A stretch of DNA of 64,000 bases from a bacterium (lineage in GTDB: Bacteria; Electryoneota; RPQS01), in the NCBI GenBank assembly GCA_016702305.1, contig JADJEH010000002.1, positions 620,001 through 684,000 on the forward strand. Direction: 5' to 3'. The notes under the pieces were generated by a model, which did not search any database, was not told the origin of the DNA, and saw nothing but the letters and a program-made list of their open reading frames with translations. Shown piece by piece: positions 18,006 through 26,941 of the stretch. A program made the translations under genes and the position numbers. Each line of letters starts with the position of its first letter. Position 1 is the stretch's first letter.

Positions 18006-18593
18006 TTAGATGGGCCGTCCACGATGCCGGATTTCGCGTAGCAGCTCGCGGTTGCCGTGCAAATACTCAATCAGGGTAAACACTGTATAGGCCGTCACAC
18101 TGGCCAGAATCCACCAGACAATCTTCTCAAAATACGGGACAGGTGTCACGCGGGCATGCACCCAATGGAGCGTGAGGATAGTCAGCGCCACCGCGCCCTG
18201 TAAAATTCCCTTCCACTTGCCGCTGGTGCGCCGCCCCATCGCAGTGCCGGTCAGCGCGGAAAAAACGCGCAGGTAGGCCACAACCACGTCGCGGTAGACA
18301 ATAATCGCAACCATCCACGCGGCGGCGAAGCCCCACACGAGAAAACTGATGAAATAGGAGATGCGGGCAATGGTGTCACTCATCGGATCCAGCAGTTTGC
18401 CCACGTCTGAGACCTGCTTGCGCGATCGCGCCGCGATGCCGTCGGCTACGTCTGTCGCCTCAATCAGTACCGCAACTCCCAGCGCCAGTTCGATCGAGTA
18501 CTTAAACTCGCCCAAATAGGCTATCAGAAATAGCGGTCCCAATGCCAGGCGCGACAGCGTGAGCTGATTGGCCAGATTAAACCCGGGAATCAT
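18006..18593 (-). CDS. pgsA: CDP-diacylglycerol--glycerol-3-phosphate 3-phosphatidyltransferase
   Basis: 195 residues. It transfers a phosphatidyl group from CDP-diacylglycerol to glycerol 3-phosphate. The CDP-alcohol phosphatidyltransferase signature D-x2-D-G-x2-A-R-x8-G-x3-D-x3-D is complete at about residues 48-73 (DVADGIAARS then GKLLDPMSD). The N-terminal LANQLTLSRLALGPLFLIAYL helix is typical and 4-5 more membrane helices follow. Pairing with pgpA supports the glycerol-phosphate substrate over other alcohols, although the family also includes PgsA-like enzymes for inositol phosphate. Confidence 0.9.
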   Translation of the reverse strand: MIPGFNLANQLTLSRLALGPLFLIAYLGEFKYSIELALGVAVLIEATDVADGIAARSRKQVSDVGKLLDPMSDTIARISYFISFLVWGFAAAWMVAIIVYRDVVVAYLRVFSALTGTAMGRRTSGKWKGILQGAVALTILTLHWVHARVTPVPYFEKIVWWILASVTAYTVFTLIEYLHGNRELLREIRHRGRPI

Positions 18594-18596
18594 AGG

Positions 18597-19202
18597 TCAA
18601 TTGTCCATCCGCGTACGTTCAGCCAGCGCCCGCGCCAGCGTCACCTCATCCACGTGCTCGAGTTCGGCACCGATGGGGACGCCGCGCGCCAGCCGCGTGG
18701 CGGGAATCTGTTTCTCTTTCAACTCACGCAGCAGGTAGAGCGACGTCGCATCACCGTCCGCAGTCGGACTGATCGCCAGGATCACTTCACGAAAAGTTTC
18801 GTGCGTCGTGCGCGTCCACAGTTCAGCCATGCGCAAGGCTTCCGGTCCTACGCCATCGAGCGGGCTCAGCACGCCGCCCAACACGTGGTAGACGCCCCGG
18901 TATCCCGTTGCCTTCTCCAGCCGCAAAATATCTTGTGGCGACTCCACAATGCAGAGCATTTGCGAATCGCGCTTCGGGTCCGCGCAGATGACGCACAACT
19001 CGCTTTCAGTCAGATTGCCGCAACGCGGGCACAAATGCAACCGCAGTTTGACTTGCATGATCGCTTCGGCCAACGCCCGGGCGTCGGGTTCTGACTGCTT
19101 CAGAATGTGCAATGCGATGCGCAGCGCGGACTTCTTGCCCAGGCCCGGCAGCTTTGCAATCTGGTCAATCAGCCGCTCAAGCGTCGGCGACATTTGTGAC
19201 AT
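18597..19202 (-). CDS. recR: Recombination protein RecR
   Basis: 201 residues from ATG at 19202, one base after the dnaX stop; an upstream open frame inside dnaX is discarded. RecR forms a DNA clamp with RecO/RecF for gap repair. Motifs run in order: the helix-hairpin-helix LIDQIAKLPGLGKKSALRIA, the zinc finger CPRCGNLTESELCVIC, and the Toprim domain starting MLCIVESPQDILRLE through YHVLGGVLSPLDGVGPE. The C-terminal PATRLARGVPIGAELEHVDEVTL is the usual Walker-B-like end. The dnaX-recR linkage is conserved in many bacteria. Confidence 0.98.
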   Translation of the reverse strand: MSQMSPTLERLIDQIAKLPGLGKKSALRIALHILKQSEPDARALAEAIMQVKLRLHLCPRCGNLTESELCVICADPKRDSQMLCIVESPQDILRLEKATGYRGVYHVLGGVLSPLDGVGPEALRMAELWTRTTHETFREVILAISPTADGDATSLYLLRELKEKQIPATRLARGVPIGAELEHVDEVTLARALAERTRMDN

Positions 19203-19203
19203 G

Positions 19204-20925
19204 CTACTTCTTCGCCTTCTCGACGCGTGAGGTGACGTCCTCGCCGCCAAACTGCGACATGACGCTGCTGAAAAGGTCGCCGCCTTCCGCGGCAGCATCG
19301 CCCGACTCCGCCTTGCGCGGTGCCGCCGAGGTCTTCGCGGTCGGTGCAGGATTGTCGGCCGCCGCTGCCGCTGCCGCCACAATCTTAACTCGTGCGCCCG
19401 TGACCTCGAGGATCGCCTGTTCGAGCGCCGCCGAGTTACTCTTGATGTTATCGAGATGGAACTTGCCCGGATGGCGCGGTCGAATAGTCAACGTCGTGCC
19501 TTGCAGGCTGACCGTCTCCCAATCGTTGTGGGCGAAGGCCGCCGCGGCCGAGCTGATCCTTTCGATCGCATCACAGATTCCAGCCCATGCTCCGTTCAGT
19601 TCGTCCAACTCCAGCGCTGTTGTGCGCGTCGGTGGGGGTGGGGGGGCGGTTGGTGCGGCTTGTGCCGTCGGCGCTTTGGGTTTGGGTTGCGTCACCGTTC
19701 GCGGAGTCTCAGCCTCTTTGGGCACCGTCGGTGCGGCCGGGCGCGGAGCGGCCGGAGCGGGCGAAGCGGGCCGCGCTGACTGCGCCACCGGAGTATCGCG
19801 CTCCACCTGGCCCAAGAGCTCCTTGATGCTCACCGCACGATCCAGAGTAACCCAGCGGAGCACCGAAATCTCAAACCGTGTTCGCGGCGAAACGGACCAC
19901 TTGATATCGTCCTCGAGATTCGCGGCGAGACGAATCAGCCGGAACATGTCCTCAATCGTCAGATCACCCATCGCACTGCGCAGCGCCGCACACTCGTCGG
20001 GACCCCTCCCCGGTATCGGCAGGTTCTGCAGCAGAAAGACTCCGTCCGTCCAATAGGACTGCAATTCACGCAGAAGCAGGCTGTAATCCGAGCCTTGTCG
20101 CGCCAGTAGACCGAAAAACTCCGGCAGTCCATTCATGTCCTGCGTTGCCACCAACTGCGTTGCCCGTTCAAGCACGGCGGCTGACAGCGTGCCCAGCACG
20201 TTGCGGGTCTCGTCGAGAGTGATGTTATTCGCGCAGAACGCTACGACCTGATCCAGCAGTCCTTCTGCGTCGCGCAACGATCCGTCCGCAGCGCGCGCGA
20301 TCTGGTACAAGGCCTCCGGCTCGGCTGCCCAGCCTTCCGCTTGCGCGATATGGCCGAGATGATCGGCAATCTCGACCGGAGACAACGGCCTGAAGTCAAA
20401 GCGCTGAACGCGCGAGCGAATGGTCGCCGGCACTTTGTGTACGTCGGTCGTCGCCAAAATAAAGATCACATGCGAGGGGGGCTCTTCAAGCGTTTTTAAA
20501 AACGCATTGAACGCCTGCGTCGTCAGCATGTGAACTTCGTCAATGATGAAGACTTTCTTCTGACCTGCGGCCGGCGCCAGCCGCGCCGCTTCGTTGATAC
20601 GGCGGATGTCGTCCACCTTGTTGTACGAAGCGCCGTCAATCTCGACGACGTCCAATTCACGATCCTCGAGCAGTGCGCGACAAGTCTCGCATTCGTTGCA
20701 CGGTTCGACGGGTTGGAGCTGCCCGGCCCGTTCACAGTTAATCGCTCGGGCCAGAATGCGCGCTGTCGAGGTTTTCCCCACACCGCGCGGACCCGTAAAC
20801 AAGAAGCCGTGCGCAAGTCTCGACTGCGCAATGGCATTCTGAAGCGTGCGGGTGATATGCTCTTGGCCGACCACGTCAGCGAAGCGCTGTGGCCGCCAGC
20901 GGCGGGCGAGTACCTGATAGCTCAT
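19204..20925 (-). CDS. dnaX: DNA polymerase III subunit gamma/tau
   Basis: 573 residues from ATG at 20925 (MSYQVLARRWRPQRF is the normal N-terminus; an open extension to 20982 is discarded). It is the clamp-loader ATPase. Walker A is GPRGVGKTSTAR, the zinc module carries CNECETC, Walker B lies in KVFIIDEVHML, and the sensor segment is FILATTDVHKVPATI. A Pro/Ala-rich linker (about residues 375-440) leads to a C-terminal domain, and an acidic-basic tail ends VEKAKK. No A-rich slippery heptamer that would yield a shorter gamma form is seen; the linker contains a C-run, where an assembly error could hide. Confidence 0.96.
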   Translation of the reverse strand: MSYQVLARRWRPQRFADVVGQEHITRTLQNAIAQSRLAHGFLFTGPRGVGKTSTARILARAINCERAGQLQPVEPCNECETCRALLEDRELDVVEIDGASYNKVDDIRRINEAARLAPAAGQKKVFIIDEVHMLTTQAFNAFLKTLEEPPSHVIFILATTDVHKVPATIRSRVQRFDFRPLSPVEIADHLGHIAQAEGWAAEPEALYQIARAADGSLRDAEGLLDQVVAFCANNITLDETRNVLGTLSAAVLERATQLVATQDMNGLPEFFGLLARQGSDYSLLLRELQSYWTDGVFLLQNLPIPGRGPDECAALRSAMGDLTIEDMFRLIRLAANLEDDIKWSVSPRTRFEISVLRWVTLDRAVSIKELLGQVERDTPVAQSARPASPAPAAPRPAAPTVPKEAETPRTVTQPKPKAPTAQAAPTAPPPPPTRTTALELDELNGAWAGICDAIERISSAAAAFAHNDWETVSLQGTTLTIRPRHPGKFHLDNIKSNSAALEQAILEVTGARVKIVAAAAAAADNPAPTAKTSAAPRKAESGDAAAEGGDLFSSVMSQFGGEDVTSRVEKAKK

Positions 20926-21124
20926 GGGAATGTGAGGAGTGGCGTCTGGCAACGGACGGGTATCGGTGTGCGTCTGGAACAACGCGACACGTAACCACGA
21001 AAGTAGCCGTTTTTCCCCGGAAAGTCAACGGTTGGGGATAAATATCTAAACACATGTTCAAATATAAGATAAGTGTTTACAATAAAATATGTGAAACCAC
21101 CCTGATTACAAGCGCGGTGCGCCT

Positions 21125-21790
21125 CTACCGTCCGGCCAACCTGGCCGAGTTAGGCTCGGCGGCAAGCACATCGCGAATGCACAGCAGACCGGCCAAAAAG
21201 CAGCTCGCGCCGACCAATTCGCACGACTCTTCGAGAATTGGCAGGTAGTGGTGTGCGTTCGCTGATACCCCTGAAACAGTGAACGGGACGACCTCGGCCA
21301 CCAGCGCCCCGCACCATAAGCCCACTCCGCACCACAGCCAAAGAGTCGCACTTGGAAAGACAGCGGACAATCTCTTCATGGCCCAGATGAGAGCCAGAAG
21401 TGCCGCCATGACCGCCGGAGCAAAGTAGAGTATCCATGGGGCGCCGCCAAAACTCAACTCGGTGCCATGCAGCTTCCAATACGCGACGCCGCCCAACCGT
21501 TCGTGAAGTGTAGCAGTTTCCGAAATCGAGATAGCCAGAAAGAGCAGCGCAGCCGCTCGCATCGGCCATTTCAAACGCCCCACTTGGCTGGCCAAACTAC
21601 CTGCTAATAGTGCCGCGACCAGCAATTTCGCACTGCTGACCCAGACTGCGAGGTTGCTCTCCATATCCAGATTGACCAAATCGTCCACCAGCTCGTTTCC
21701 GACTGGGAAAAGGTTGAGCAATATGAGGATTGCGTCAGCCGTGAAAGCTGACTTTGTCACAAAAGAGGAGGACTGAAAACGGCCAACCAT
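21125..21790 (-). CDS. Multi-pass membrane protein of unknown function
   Basis: 221 residues with about six hydrophobic helices (AILILLNLFPVG, LLVAALLAGSL, AALLFLAISISETA, WILYFAPAVMAALLALIWAM, LWLWCGVGLWCGALVAEVV and CFLAGLLCI). Conserved-looking charged residues sit inside or next to helices: SETATLHERLG and LEESCELVGA. These could bind a metal or heme, but that is only a guess. No family is recognised. ATG at 21790 lacks a Shine-Dalgarno. It stands alone between dnaX and the SRP RNA, and its stop lies 200 bases before the dnaX start in an AT-rich gap. Confidence 0.6.
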   Translation of the reverse strand: MVGRFQSSSFVTKSAFTADAILILLNLFPVGNELVDDLVNLDMESNLAVWVSSAKLLVAALLAGSLASQVGRLKWPMRAAALLFLAISISETATLHERLGGVAYWKLHGTELSFGGAPWILYFAPAVMAALLALIWAMKRLSAVFPSATLWLWCGVGLWCGALVAEVVPFTVSGVSANAHHYLPILEESCELVGASCFLAGLLCIRDVLAAEPNSARLAGR

Positions 21791-22047
21791 GCGGCAAGGA
21801 GGGAGAATTCGGTGAACGGCGGTGGATAAGTCGGGCAGGGATGGCTAAGGTTCTGACAATCAGCGCAGTACGCCGCAAATATAGTAAGCCGTCCTCGCAC
21901 ACATACTATACTTCGAAAGGCAAGGTTTTTAAGAAGATAGCATCACGGGATTTGTGCATTTTCGTGACGGTTAGCTTCACACTCTGTACATTGTTGAAGC
22001 CAATACGGGCCGGAGCGTTGCTTGCGAGTTGGGACAGGGTTGTCGCC
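21791..22047. other. AT-richer spacer between a membrane-protein gene and the SRP RNA
   Basis: No coding frame with a plausible start is seen. On the minus strand, TACTATATTTG-like sequence around 21879-21890 could be part of the promoter for the membrane-protein gene that starts at 21790, but no matching upstream box is convincing. The rest is unassigned. Confidence 0.35.
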
Positions 22048-22055
22048 AAAAAAGT

Positions 22056-22175
<120 letters not shown>

Positions 22176-22199
22176 AATTGGAAACGCCGAAGGCGTTAG

Positions 22200-22272
22200 T
22201 GGAGCAGAGCGGGATCGAACCGCTGACCCCCACGTTGCGAACGTGGTGCTCTCCCAGCTGAGCTACTGCCCC
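22200..22272 (-). tRNA. tRNA-Ala (anticodon CGC)
   Basis: 73 nucleotides with a full cloverleaf. The acceptor GGGGCAG pairs with CTGCTCC, including the G3:U70 wobble pair that defines tRNA-Ala. The D arm is GCTC/GAGC, the anticodon stem CCACG/CGTGG encloses TTCGCAA with anticodon CGC (genome positions 22237-22239), and the T arm is AGCGG/CCGCT with loop TTCGATC. The discriminator is A. CCA is not encoded. A short hairpin (22183-22197) separates it from the SRP RNA. Confidence 0.97.
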
Positions 22273-22283
22273 AGAAGACGCGC

Positions 22284-22312
22284 AATATACGGAGCCGAAG
22301 ACGGAATGTCAA
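22284..22312 (-). promoter_or_regulatory. Sigma-70-type promoter for tRNA-Ala and SRP RNA
   Basis: On the minus strand TTGACA (22312-22307) and TATATT (22289-22284) are separated by exactly 17 bases. The tRNA starts 12 bases after the -10 box, so little 5' leader is expected. Confidence 0.85.
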
Positions 22313-22388
22313 GCTCCAAGCCGCCGAGGGTTCACTATGGACCATCGGGGATTTTTTACGTTGATTGAACGATTACAATATGTTAAGC

Positions 22389-22394
22389 AAGGAG
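22389..22394 (+). promoter_or_regulatory. Ribosome binding site AAGGAG
   Basis: AAGGAG lies 8 bases before ATG 22403 and decides that start over the upstream in-frame ATG at 22337. A TACAAT box at 22374-22379 may be its -10 element, but I see no clear -35. Confidence 0.7.
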
Positions 22395-22402
22395 AAGGTA
22401 CG

Positions 22403-24055
22403 ATGAAGAAACTTGTGAAGCGTGTACCGACACTCTTCTTGTTGGGCGGGTTGGTTTGCCTGCTGGCCCTTGCCGGTGGTGCATTGGCCCTCAACCCCAA
22501 TGAAGAAGAGATTAATGATCCGAATCGCGGCAGCGTGGCACTGGACGAGTGCGGCGATTGCACCTGGGACTACACGGGGCTGCGTTGGCTCGGCAGTGGC
22601 GGTCAAGGCGGTCGTGGCACCATCCATTGGCCCGGCGGCCAGACCGGCAACAACTACGGCCAAATGTGTTTCACGACCGATTGCGAAATGTCCCCGAATC
22701 CGTCGTACGCATGGTGCGTTGACCTGTACCATCCGGCCCAGTCCGCTCCGTATGGCGTAGACGTTTATCCCGGCGTAATTAGCGGTGACAGTTGCCATGC
22801 GACGCAATTGCAGGCTCTGGCTTATCTGTTCGCCTGGCATACGCCGGCTTCGATCTTTGAAGATGACGCCTATCAGGTTGCGATCTGGAAGCTGACCAGC
22901 TTCCTTGACGGCGGCCCGAACCAAGGCTTGCCGCATTTCTGCTACGACGCTGGTCGCGGCTATCCGAATTTTGCCGACACTCCGGTCTACCCGTATGTCA
23001 ATACGGTCTACTGCACCAATGCGCCGCGCAACGATCAGGCGAACAGCTGGGCTTTGGAGGCCATTGGCAAGAACGTCGTTCTCCCCGGCGACGTGTGGGG
23101 CGACGCCTGCTACGGCCCGGCCATTGAAGGCGACTATGCCACCGTGGATATCCGTCTCTGCCTGACGCGCGGCGATTATGCGTGGTCGCTGAACAACACG
23201 GACCTCGAGAATATCAAGGTCGAATTGGCGATTCAGATTGGCGATGGCCCGGTTGAAAACGGTGTGTTCTATACGGATGAAGACGGCTGCATTCACCTGA
23301 GCGTGACGCAGTTGATCGCGGAGCGCGCTCCGGTCACGGTTTCGCTGTGCTCGCGCACCGCTTGGCCGTACGCCGTTATTGGCTGCAACGAGTCTGATCG
23401 CCTCAACAAGCAATGGCTTGTGATCGAAGGCGAGACCGATACGCTGTGCCAGCGTTGGGTGTTTCCGGGCGACAAGTGGTTGTCGGTGGAACTGGCAGGC
23501 TTCGACGCATACACGACCGCGGATGGCGTGGACTTGCAATGGACGACGGCCTCCGAGTCCAATGCCGATCATTGGGAAATTGAGCGTTGTGTGAACGGCA
23601 CCAGCACGTTTGAGAAGCTGGCCGAGTTGGAAGCGCAGAACAGCGCGTCTGGCGCGACGTATCGTTACGCTGACCGCTATGGCGTGGCCGGCACGACGTA
23701 CGACTATCGCCTGATTGACGTTGATGCCAGCGGCGTCCGCACGGCGCACTCGACGGTTTCGGCCCGCTTCGGCGAAACCCCGGCTGCAGTGCTCGAATAC
23801 AATCTGGCTGACGCCTATCCGAATCCGTTCAACCCGAGCACGACGATCTCCTTCACGGTGCCCGAAGTTAGCGAAGTGACCTTGCGTATCTTTGACGTCT
23901 CGGGCCGCGAAGTCGCCTCGTTGCTGAATGGTCCTGTGAACGCGGGCGAGCATGTTGTGGAATGGAATGCCGAAGGCCTGCCCTCGGGAACCTACTTCTA
24001 CAGCTTGACGGCCCCGAACTACACGGCGACCAAGAAGCTCTTGCTGTTAAAGTAA
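22403..24055 (+). CDS. Secreted protein with thioester-domain-like region and Por-type C-terminal sorting domain
   Basis: 550 residues from ATG 22403 after AAGGAG. The signal peptide (VPTLFLLGGLVCLLALAGGALA) is followed by a region with the layout of thioester (TED/TQXA) adhesin domains: Cys105 in AWCVDL and Gln158 in YQVAIW, which in that family form a Cys-Gln bond able to react with host or surface amines. A middle beta-sandwich segment contains GDVWGDACYG. Around residues 370-460 an Fn3/LTD-like fold has DLQWTTASESNADHWEIER. The last 80 residues are a canonical sorting domain: AYPNPFNPSTTISF, VTLRIFDVSGREV and LPSGTYFYSL, ending LLLK. The sorting domain predicts outer-membrane export by a type IX-like system and surface anchoring or release. 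The thioester reading is inference. Confidence 0.82.
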   Translation: MKKLVKRVPTLFLLGGLVCLLALAGGALALNPNEEEINDPNRGSVALDECGDCTWDYTGLRWLGSGGQGGRGTIHWPGGQTGNNYGQMCFTTDCEMSPNPSYAWCVDLYHPAQSAPYGVDVYPGVISGDSCHATQLQALAYLFAWHTPASIFEDDAYQVAIWKLTSFLDGGPNQGLPHFCYDAGRGYPNFADTPVYPYVNTVYCTNAPRNDQANSWALEAIGKNVVLPGDVWGDACYGPAIEGDYATVDIRLCLTRGDYAWSLNNTDLENIKVELAIQIGDGPVENGVFYTDEDGCIHLSVTQLIAERAPVTVSLCSRTAWPYAVIGCNESDRLNKQWLVIEGETDTLCQRWVFPGDKWLSVELAGFDAYTTADGVDLQWTTASESNADHWEIERCVNGTSTFEKLAELEAQNSASGATYRYADRYGVAGTTYDYRLIDVDASGVRTAHSTVSARFGETPAAVLEYNLADAYPNPFNPSTTISFTVPEVSEVTLRIFDVSGREVASLLNGPVNAGEHVVEWNAEGLPSGTYFYSLTAPNYTATKKLLLLK

Positions 24056-24080
24056 GCTGCCGACGGACGTAGTTTGTGAC

Positions 24081-24114
24081 CAACGACCCCGCCCCGGCGG
24101 GGTCGTTGCGTTTC
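24081..24114 (+). terminator. Intrinsic terminator after the thioester-like surface protein gene
   Basis: CAACGACCCCGCC (24081-24093) pairs perfectly with GGCGGGGTCGTTG (24096-24108), a stem of about 12 bp allowing for a minimal loop, followed by CGTTTC. It lies 26 bases after the stop. Confidence 0.8.
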
Positions 24115-24183
24115 CCGGGCGTCCCTTGCAACTCAGTTAGGGAAGCCTTATACTTAGGGTATTCACTTCACACGAGAATCACG

Positions 24184-26076
24184 ATGCTTCGACTCATACT
24201 TCTGCAACTTCTGCTTGCGGCCGTAGCCGCCGCACAAGAAACTCCCCTTCGCGGCCCGGACATTCCGTTTGATCAGGCGAACGCCGTTGTGCGCTACGAC
24301 TGCACGAGCGTGGTGGTCAACCGGGACGGCTCGGGCGAGACCCTGCGGCGCTACCGTGTTGCCTTGCTGACGGACCGCGCGGTGCGGCAATATGCCCAGG
24401 ATGAGACGATGTACAATCTCGGCTATGACACCGTGGAAGTCGTGGCCGCCCGTGTATACTTGCCGGACGGCCGGACGATCACGGTGGATTCATCGGCGAT
24501 CAAAGACGTGCCGTTGCCCGCTTTTGGCAAGTTTTACCTGAACAATGTTCGCGAGAAGATCATCACCTTTCCGGCGCTTGAAAAGGGGGCTGAGGTGGAA
24601 GTCGTCTACAAAGAGATCACGCGCGAGCCGCCAATGGACGGGCATTTCAATCTTTCGGAGTATTTTGAGCATACCGACCCGCTCCAGCAGAAAGTTGTCG
24701 AAATTACGCTGCCAGACAGCATGACCGTGAACTGGAAGGTGCGCGGCGGAGACGGTGTTAGCCATGTTAAGGCCCACCGCGAAGGCCGTGACTACCATGT
24801 GTGGACGATCAAGGACGTACCGCAAATTGTTCCCGAACCGGGCATGCCGCCGTTTCCGGAGACAGCTCGGCAGTTATTGGTTACGACGATTCCCGATTGG
24901 GAAACGTGGTCGCGCTGGTACACGGACTTGGCCGAACCGGAAATGGTCGCCGATTCCGCGATCCGTGCGGAAGTCATTGCGCTGACAAAAGGGAAGAGCC
25001 GGGAAGACGCAATCCGGGCGATTTTTCAATTCGTATCGAACAGTATCCGCTACGTTGACACCGCGTTAACTGGTCGCAAGGCCGGCTACAAGCCGGAGTC
25101 GGCGGCGGTTACCTATCGGAACAAATACGGCGTTTGTCGCGATAAGGCGGCGCTCATGGTAACGATGCTGCGCGAGGCGGGTATAGACGCAGACATTGCG
25201 TTGATGAACCCGTCGTGGAAAATTGACGGTGACATCGCCGTGGATCAGTTCAATCACGCGATCGTGTCGGTGCCTGATGGCAAGGGCCGACGCTATATTG
25301 ATCCGACAGTAGAGAAGACTACGGAGTACCTCGCCGCCAACGAACAAGACCGTGCTGTCCTGACCTGCACGGCGCAAGGCAATCCACTGGCCTGGACGCC
25401 GGTGGAAGATCCGAGCAACAATCTCTATCGTGTGGCCGCCACCAGCAAAGTGGACGATCACGGACTGCTGACCTCGACGATCCTGATTGAACCGCGCGGC
25501 TTCCCGGACCTCGTATTGCGTTCACATTTGCAGTCCATCTCGCCGCAAGAACGCGAAATCCTCTTCACCGGCTTCGTTCAGGGCTTGGCACCGACGGCGC
25601 GATTAGACGGCCTGTCCATCAGCGATCTGCTGGATCTCGATCTGCCCTTGCGGATCGAGCTGCGGGTAAGCGCAACAGATTACGCAATTCAGGCCGGCAA
25701 ATTCTGGATGTTGAACTCGGTGGCGCAAGGCCGCAAACTGGATTTCCTATCCAGTTATCTCCTGTCGGGTTCTGAGTTGACCGACCGCCGTTATCCCTTG
25801 CGTCTCGAATCCACGTTTGCCGTGCAGATGACCGAGACAGTCGAGTTTCCGAAAGAATACATTGTACGCAGTCTACCGGATCCGGTGGAGATCAACGAAT
25901 CGGAGTTTCGTTTGTCGCGCACATCCAGCTCCAAGGGTCAGTCTGTCACGCTCAAACAGTCCCTTGAAGTGGGTGCGTTGGATATTCCCTTGTCGCGATA
26001 TCCCCACCTGTTGGCGATGGTCAACCGCCTCGACCTGTTGGAGCGTGGCAAAATTGTGCTGACAACGCGATCTTAG
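24184..26076 (+). CDS. Secreted DUF3857/transglutaminase-like protein, catalytic residues intact
   Basis: 630 residues from ATG 24184, immediately before a signal peptide (LRLILLQLLLAAVAAAQE); an earlier in-frame ATG at 24076 lies in the terminator region. The N-terminal half (about 30-260) is DUF3857-like (VVVNRDGSGETLRRYRVALL, PLPAFGKFYLNNVREKIITF, HVWTIKDVPQIVPEPGMP). A transglutaminase-like papain fold follows with the full triad: Cys318 in YGVCRDKA, His358 in FNHAIV and Asp373 in IDPT. A C-terminal beta domain (about 430-620) resembles DUF2569-associated tails. The substrate is unknown; periplasmic protein cross-linking or amide hydrolysis are possibilities. A paralogue with lost catalytic residues lies two genes downstream. 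Confidence 0.85.
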   Translation: MLRLILLQLLLAAVAAAQETPLRGPDIPFDQANAVVRYDCTSVVVNRDGSGETLRRYRVALLTDRAVRQYAQDETMYNLGYDTVEVVAARVYLPDGRTITVDSSAIKDVPLPAFGKFYLNNVREKIITFPALEKGAEVEVVYKEITREPPMDGHFNLSEYFEHTDPLQQKVVEITLPDSMTVNWKVRGGDGVSHVKAHREGRDYHVWTIKDVPQIVPEPGMPPFPETARQLLVTTIPDWETWSRWYTDLAEPEMVADSAIRAEVIALTKGKSREDAIRAIFQFVSNSIRYVDTALTGRKAGYKPESAAVTYRNKYGVCRDKAALMVTMLREAGIDADIALMNPSWKIDGDIAVDQFNHAIVSVPDGKGRRYIDPTVEKTTEYLAANEQDRAVLTCTAQGNPLAWTPVEDPSNNLYRVAATSKVDDHGLLTSTILIEPRGFPDLVLRSHLQSISPQEREILFTGFVQGLAPTARLDGLSISDLLDLDLPLRIELRVSATDYAIQAGKFWMLNSVAQGRKLDFLSSYLLSGSELTDRRYPLRLESTFAVQMTETVEFPKEYIVRSLPDPVEINESEFRLSRTSSSKGQSVTLKQSLEVGALDIPLSRYPHLLAMVNRLDLLERGKIVLTTRS

Positions 26077-26139
26077 CCGAATATCGTTGAGTTTTGCAGA
26101 TTGGCTCGTTCGGCGGGATTCTTGCGGTAGCCATCTCCC

Positions 26140-26901
26140 ATGGAAGACTTACGCGAAGCCCCACTGCAGACGACCCAAGAGCAGGTCGAAATCCGCAACC
26201 GCAAGATCCTCTGGTGGTTCTTGGCCATCCTTGCGACGTTCGGCGGCACCGTGATGCCGTTCATGCTGGATAACCAGGCCGGGACCATTGCCTGGTCGTT
26301 GGGTATTGTGCTGGCTGGGCTTGTGCTGGGCCTTTTGGACTCCCGCCGCCCGTGGATCTACCCGCTTCTGCTGGCCGCTGGTTATACCGTTGTGGGTACG
26401 CTGTTGGGCGGTATCGATCAGTTGTCGGATCTTGCCATTCGACTGCAATTGGGTGCGACTCTGGCTGTTCCCGCCGCTATCGGCTCGTATGCCGGCGCGG
26501 TGATTCGCAAATTGCTGCGCGGCAGATTGCGATGGGGTGGTCCGGAGACGCCGCGAAGTGCACGCTGGATTGCCTTGACCATTGGTTCTATCGCATCCAT
26601 CATCTTCATCAAGATGCCCGGCATAGACGGCATGATCGTGGCTTCAGTCCTTCTGCTGGGTGCAGCGGTCTTTCTGGGCTACCGCTATAGTGACCGTCTG
26701 TGGCGCTGGGTGATTCTGCTTGGCTTCGGCATTCCCATGGTGGCATTTCTGCGCACCTGCCTTGAGCTTTACTACTATCCTGAGGCGAATGGCCTCTTTC
26801 CGATCGAGCTGTCCCTGACGATGGTCCTCGCTGTGCTGCCGACCCTGTTGGGCACCATGGCCGGCCGGGCGTTACACCGCTTCCGCCTCCGGACTCACTG
26901 A
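26140..26901 (+). CDS. Integral membrane protein of unknown function
   Basis: 253 residues with about seven hydrophobic helices, for example ILWWFLAILATFGGTVMPFML, AWSLGIVLAGLVLGLL, LLLAAGYTVVGTLLGG, LGATLAVPAAIGSYAGAVI, IALTIGSIASIIFI, VASVLLLGAAVFLGY and VILLGFGIPMVAFLRT. A short acidic cytoplasmic N-terminus and a basic C-terminal tail (RALHRFRLRTH) fit an inner-membrane protein. No family motif is recognised. It lies 63 bases after and 40 bases before two DUF3857/transglutaminase genes, so a shared function is likely but unproven. No Shine-Dalgarno is seen. Confidence 0.65.
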   Translation: MEDLREAPLQTTQEQVEIRNRKILWWFLAILATFGGTVMPFMLDNQAGTIAWSLGIVLAGLVLGLLDSRRPWIYPLLLAAGYTVVGTLLGGIDQLSDLAIRLQLGATLAVPAAIGSYAGAVIRKLLRGRLRWGGPETPRSARWIALTIGSIASIIFIKMPGIDGMIVASVLLLGAAVFLGYRYSDRLWRWVILLGFGIPMVAFLRTCLELYYYPEANGLFPIELSLTMVLAVLPTLLGTMAGRALHRFRLRTH

Positions 26902-26941
26902 CCTCCTCGCAAACTTTCCGTCCCACTCATTCGGACCTTCC

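Noticed and set aside
19630..19655. Programmed frameshift in dnaX for a short gamma form
   Set aside because: The run is C on the coding strand in a proline linker, not an A-rich slippery heptamer, and no downstream stop in the shifted frame with a stem was apparent.
22373..23953. 526-residue minus-strand ORF opposite the sorting-domain protein
   Set aside because: No motif, His/Arg-rich composition typical of antisense frames, and the plus strand carries a clear signal peptide and sorting domain.
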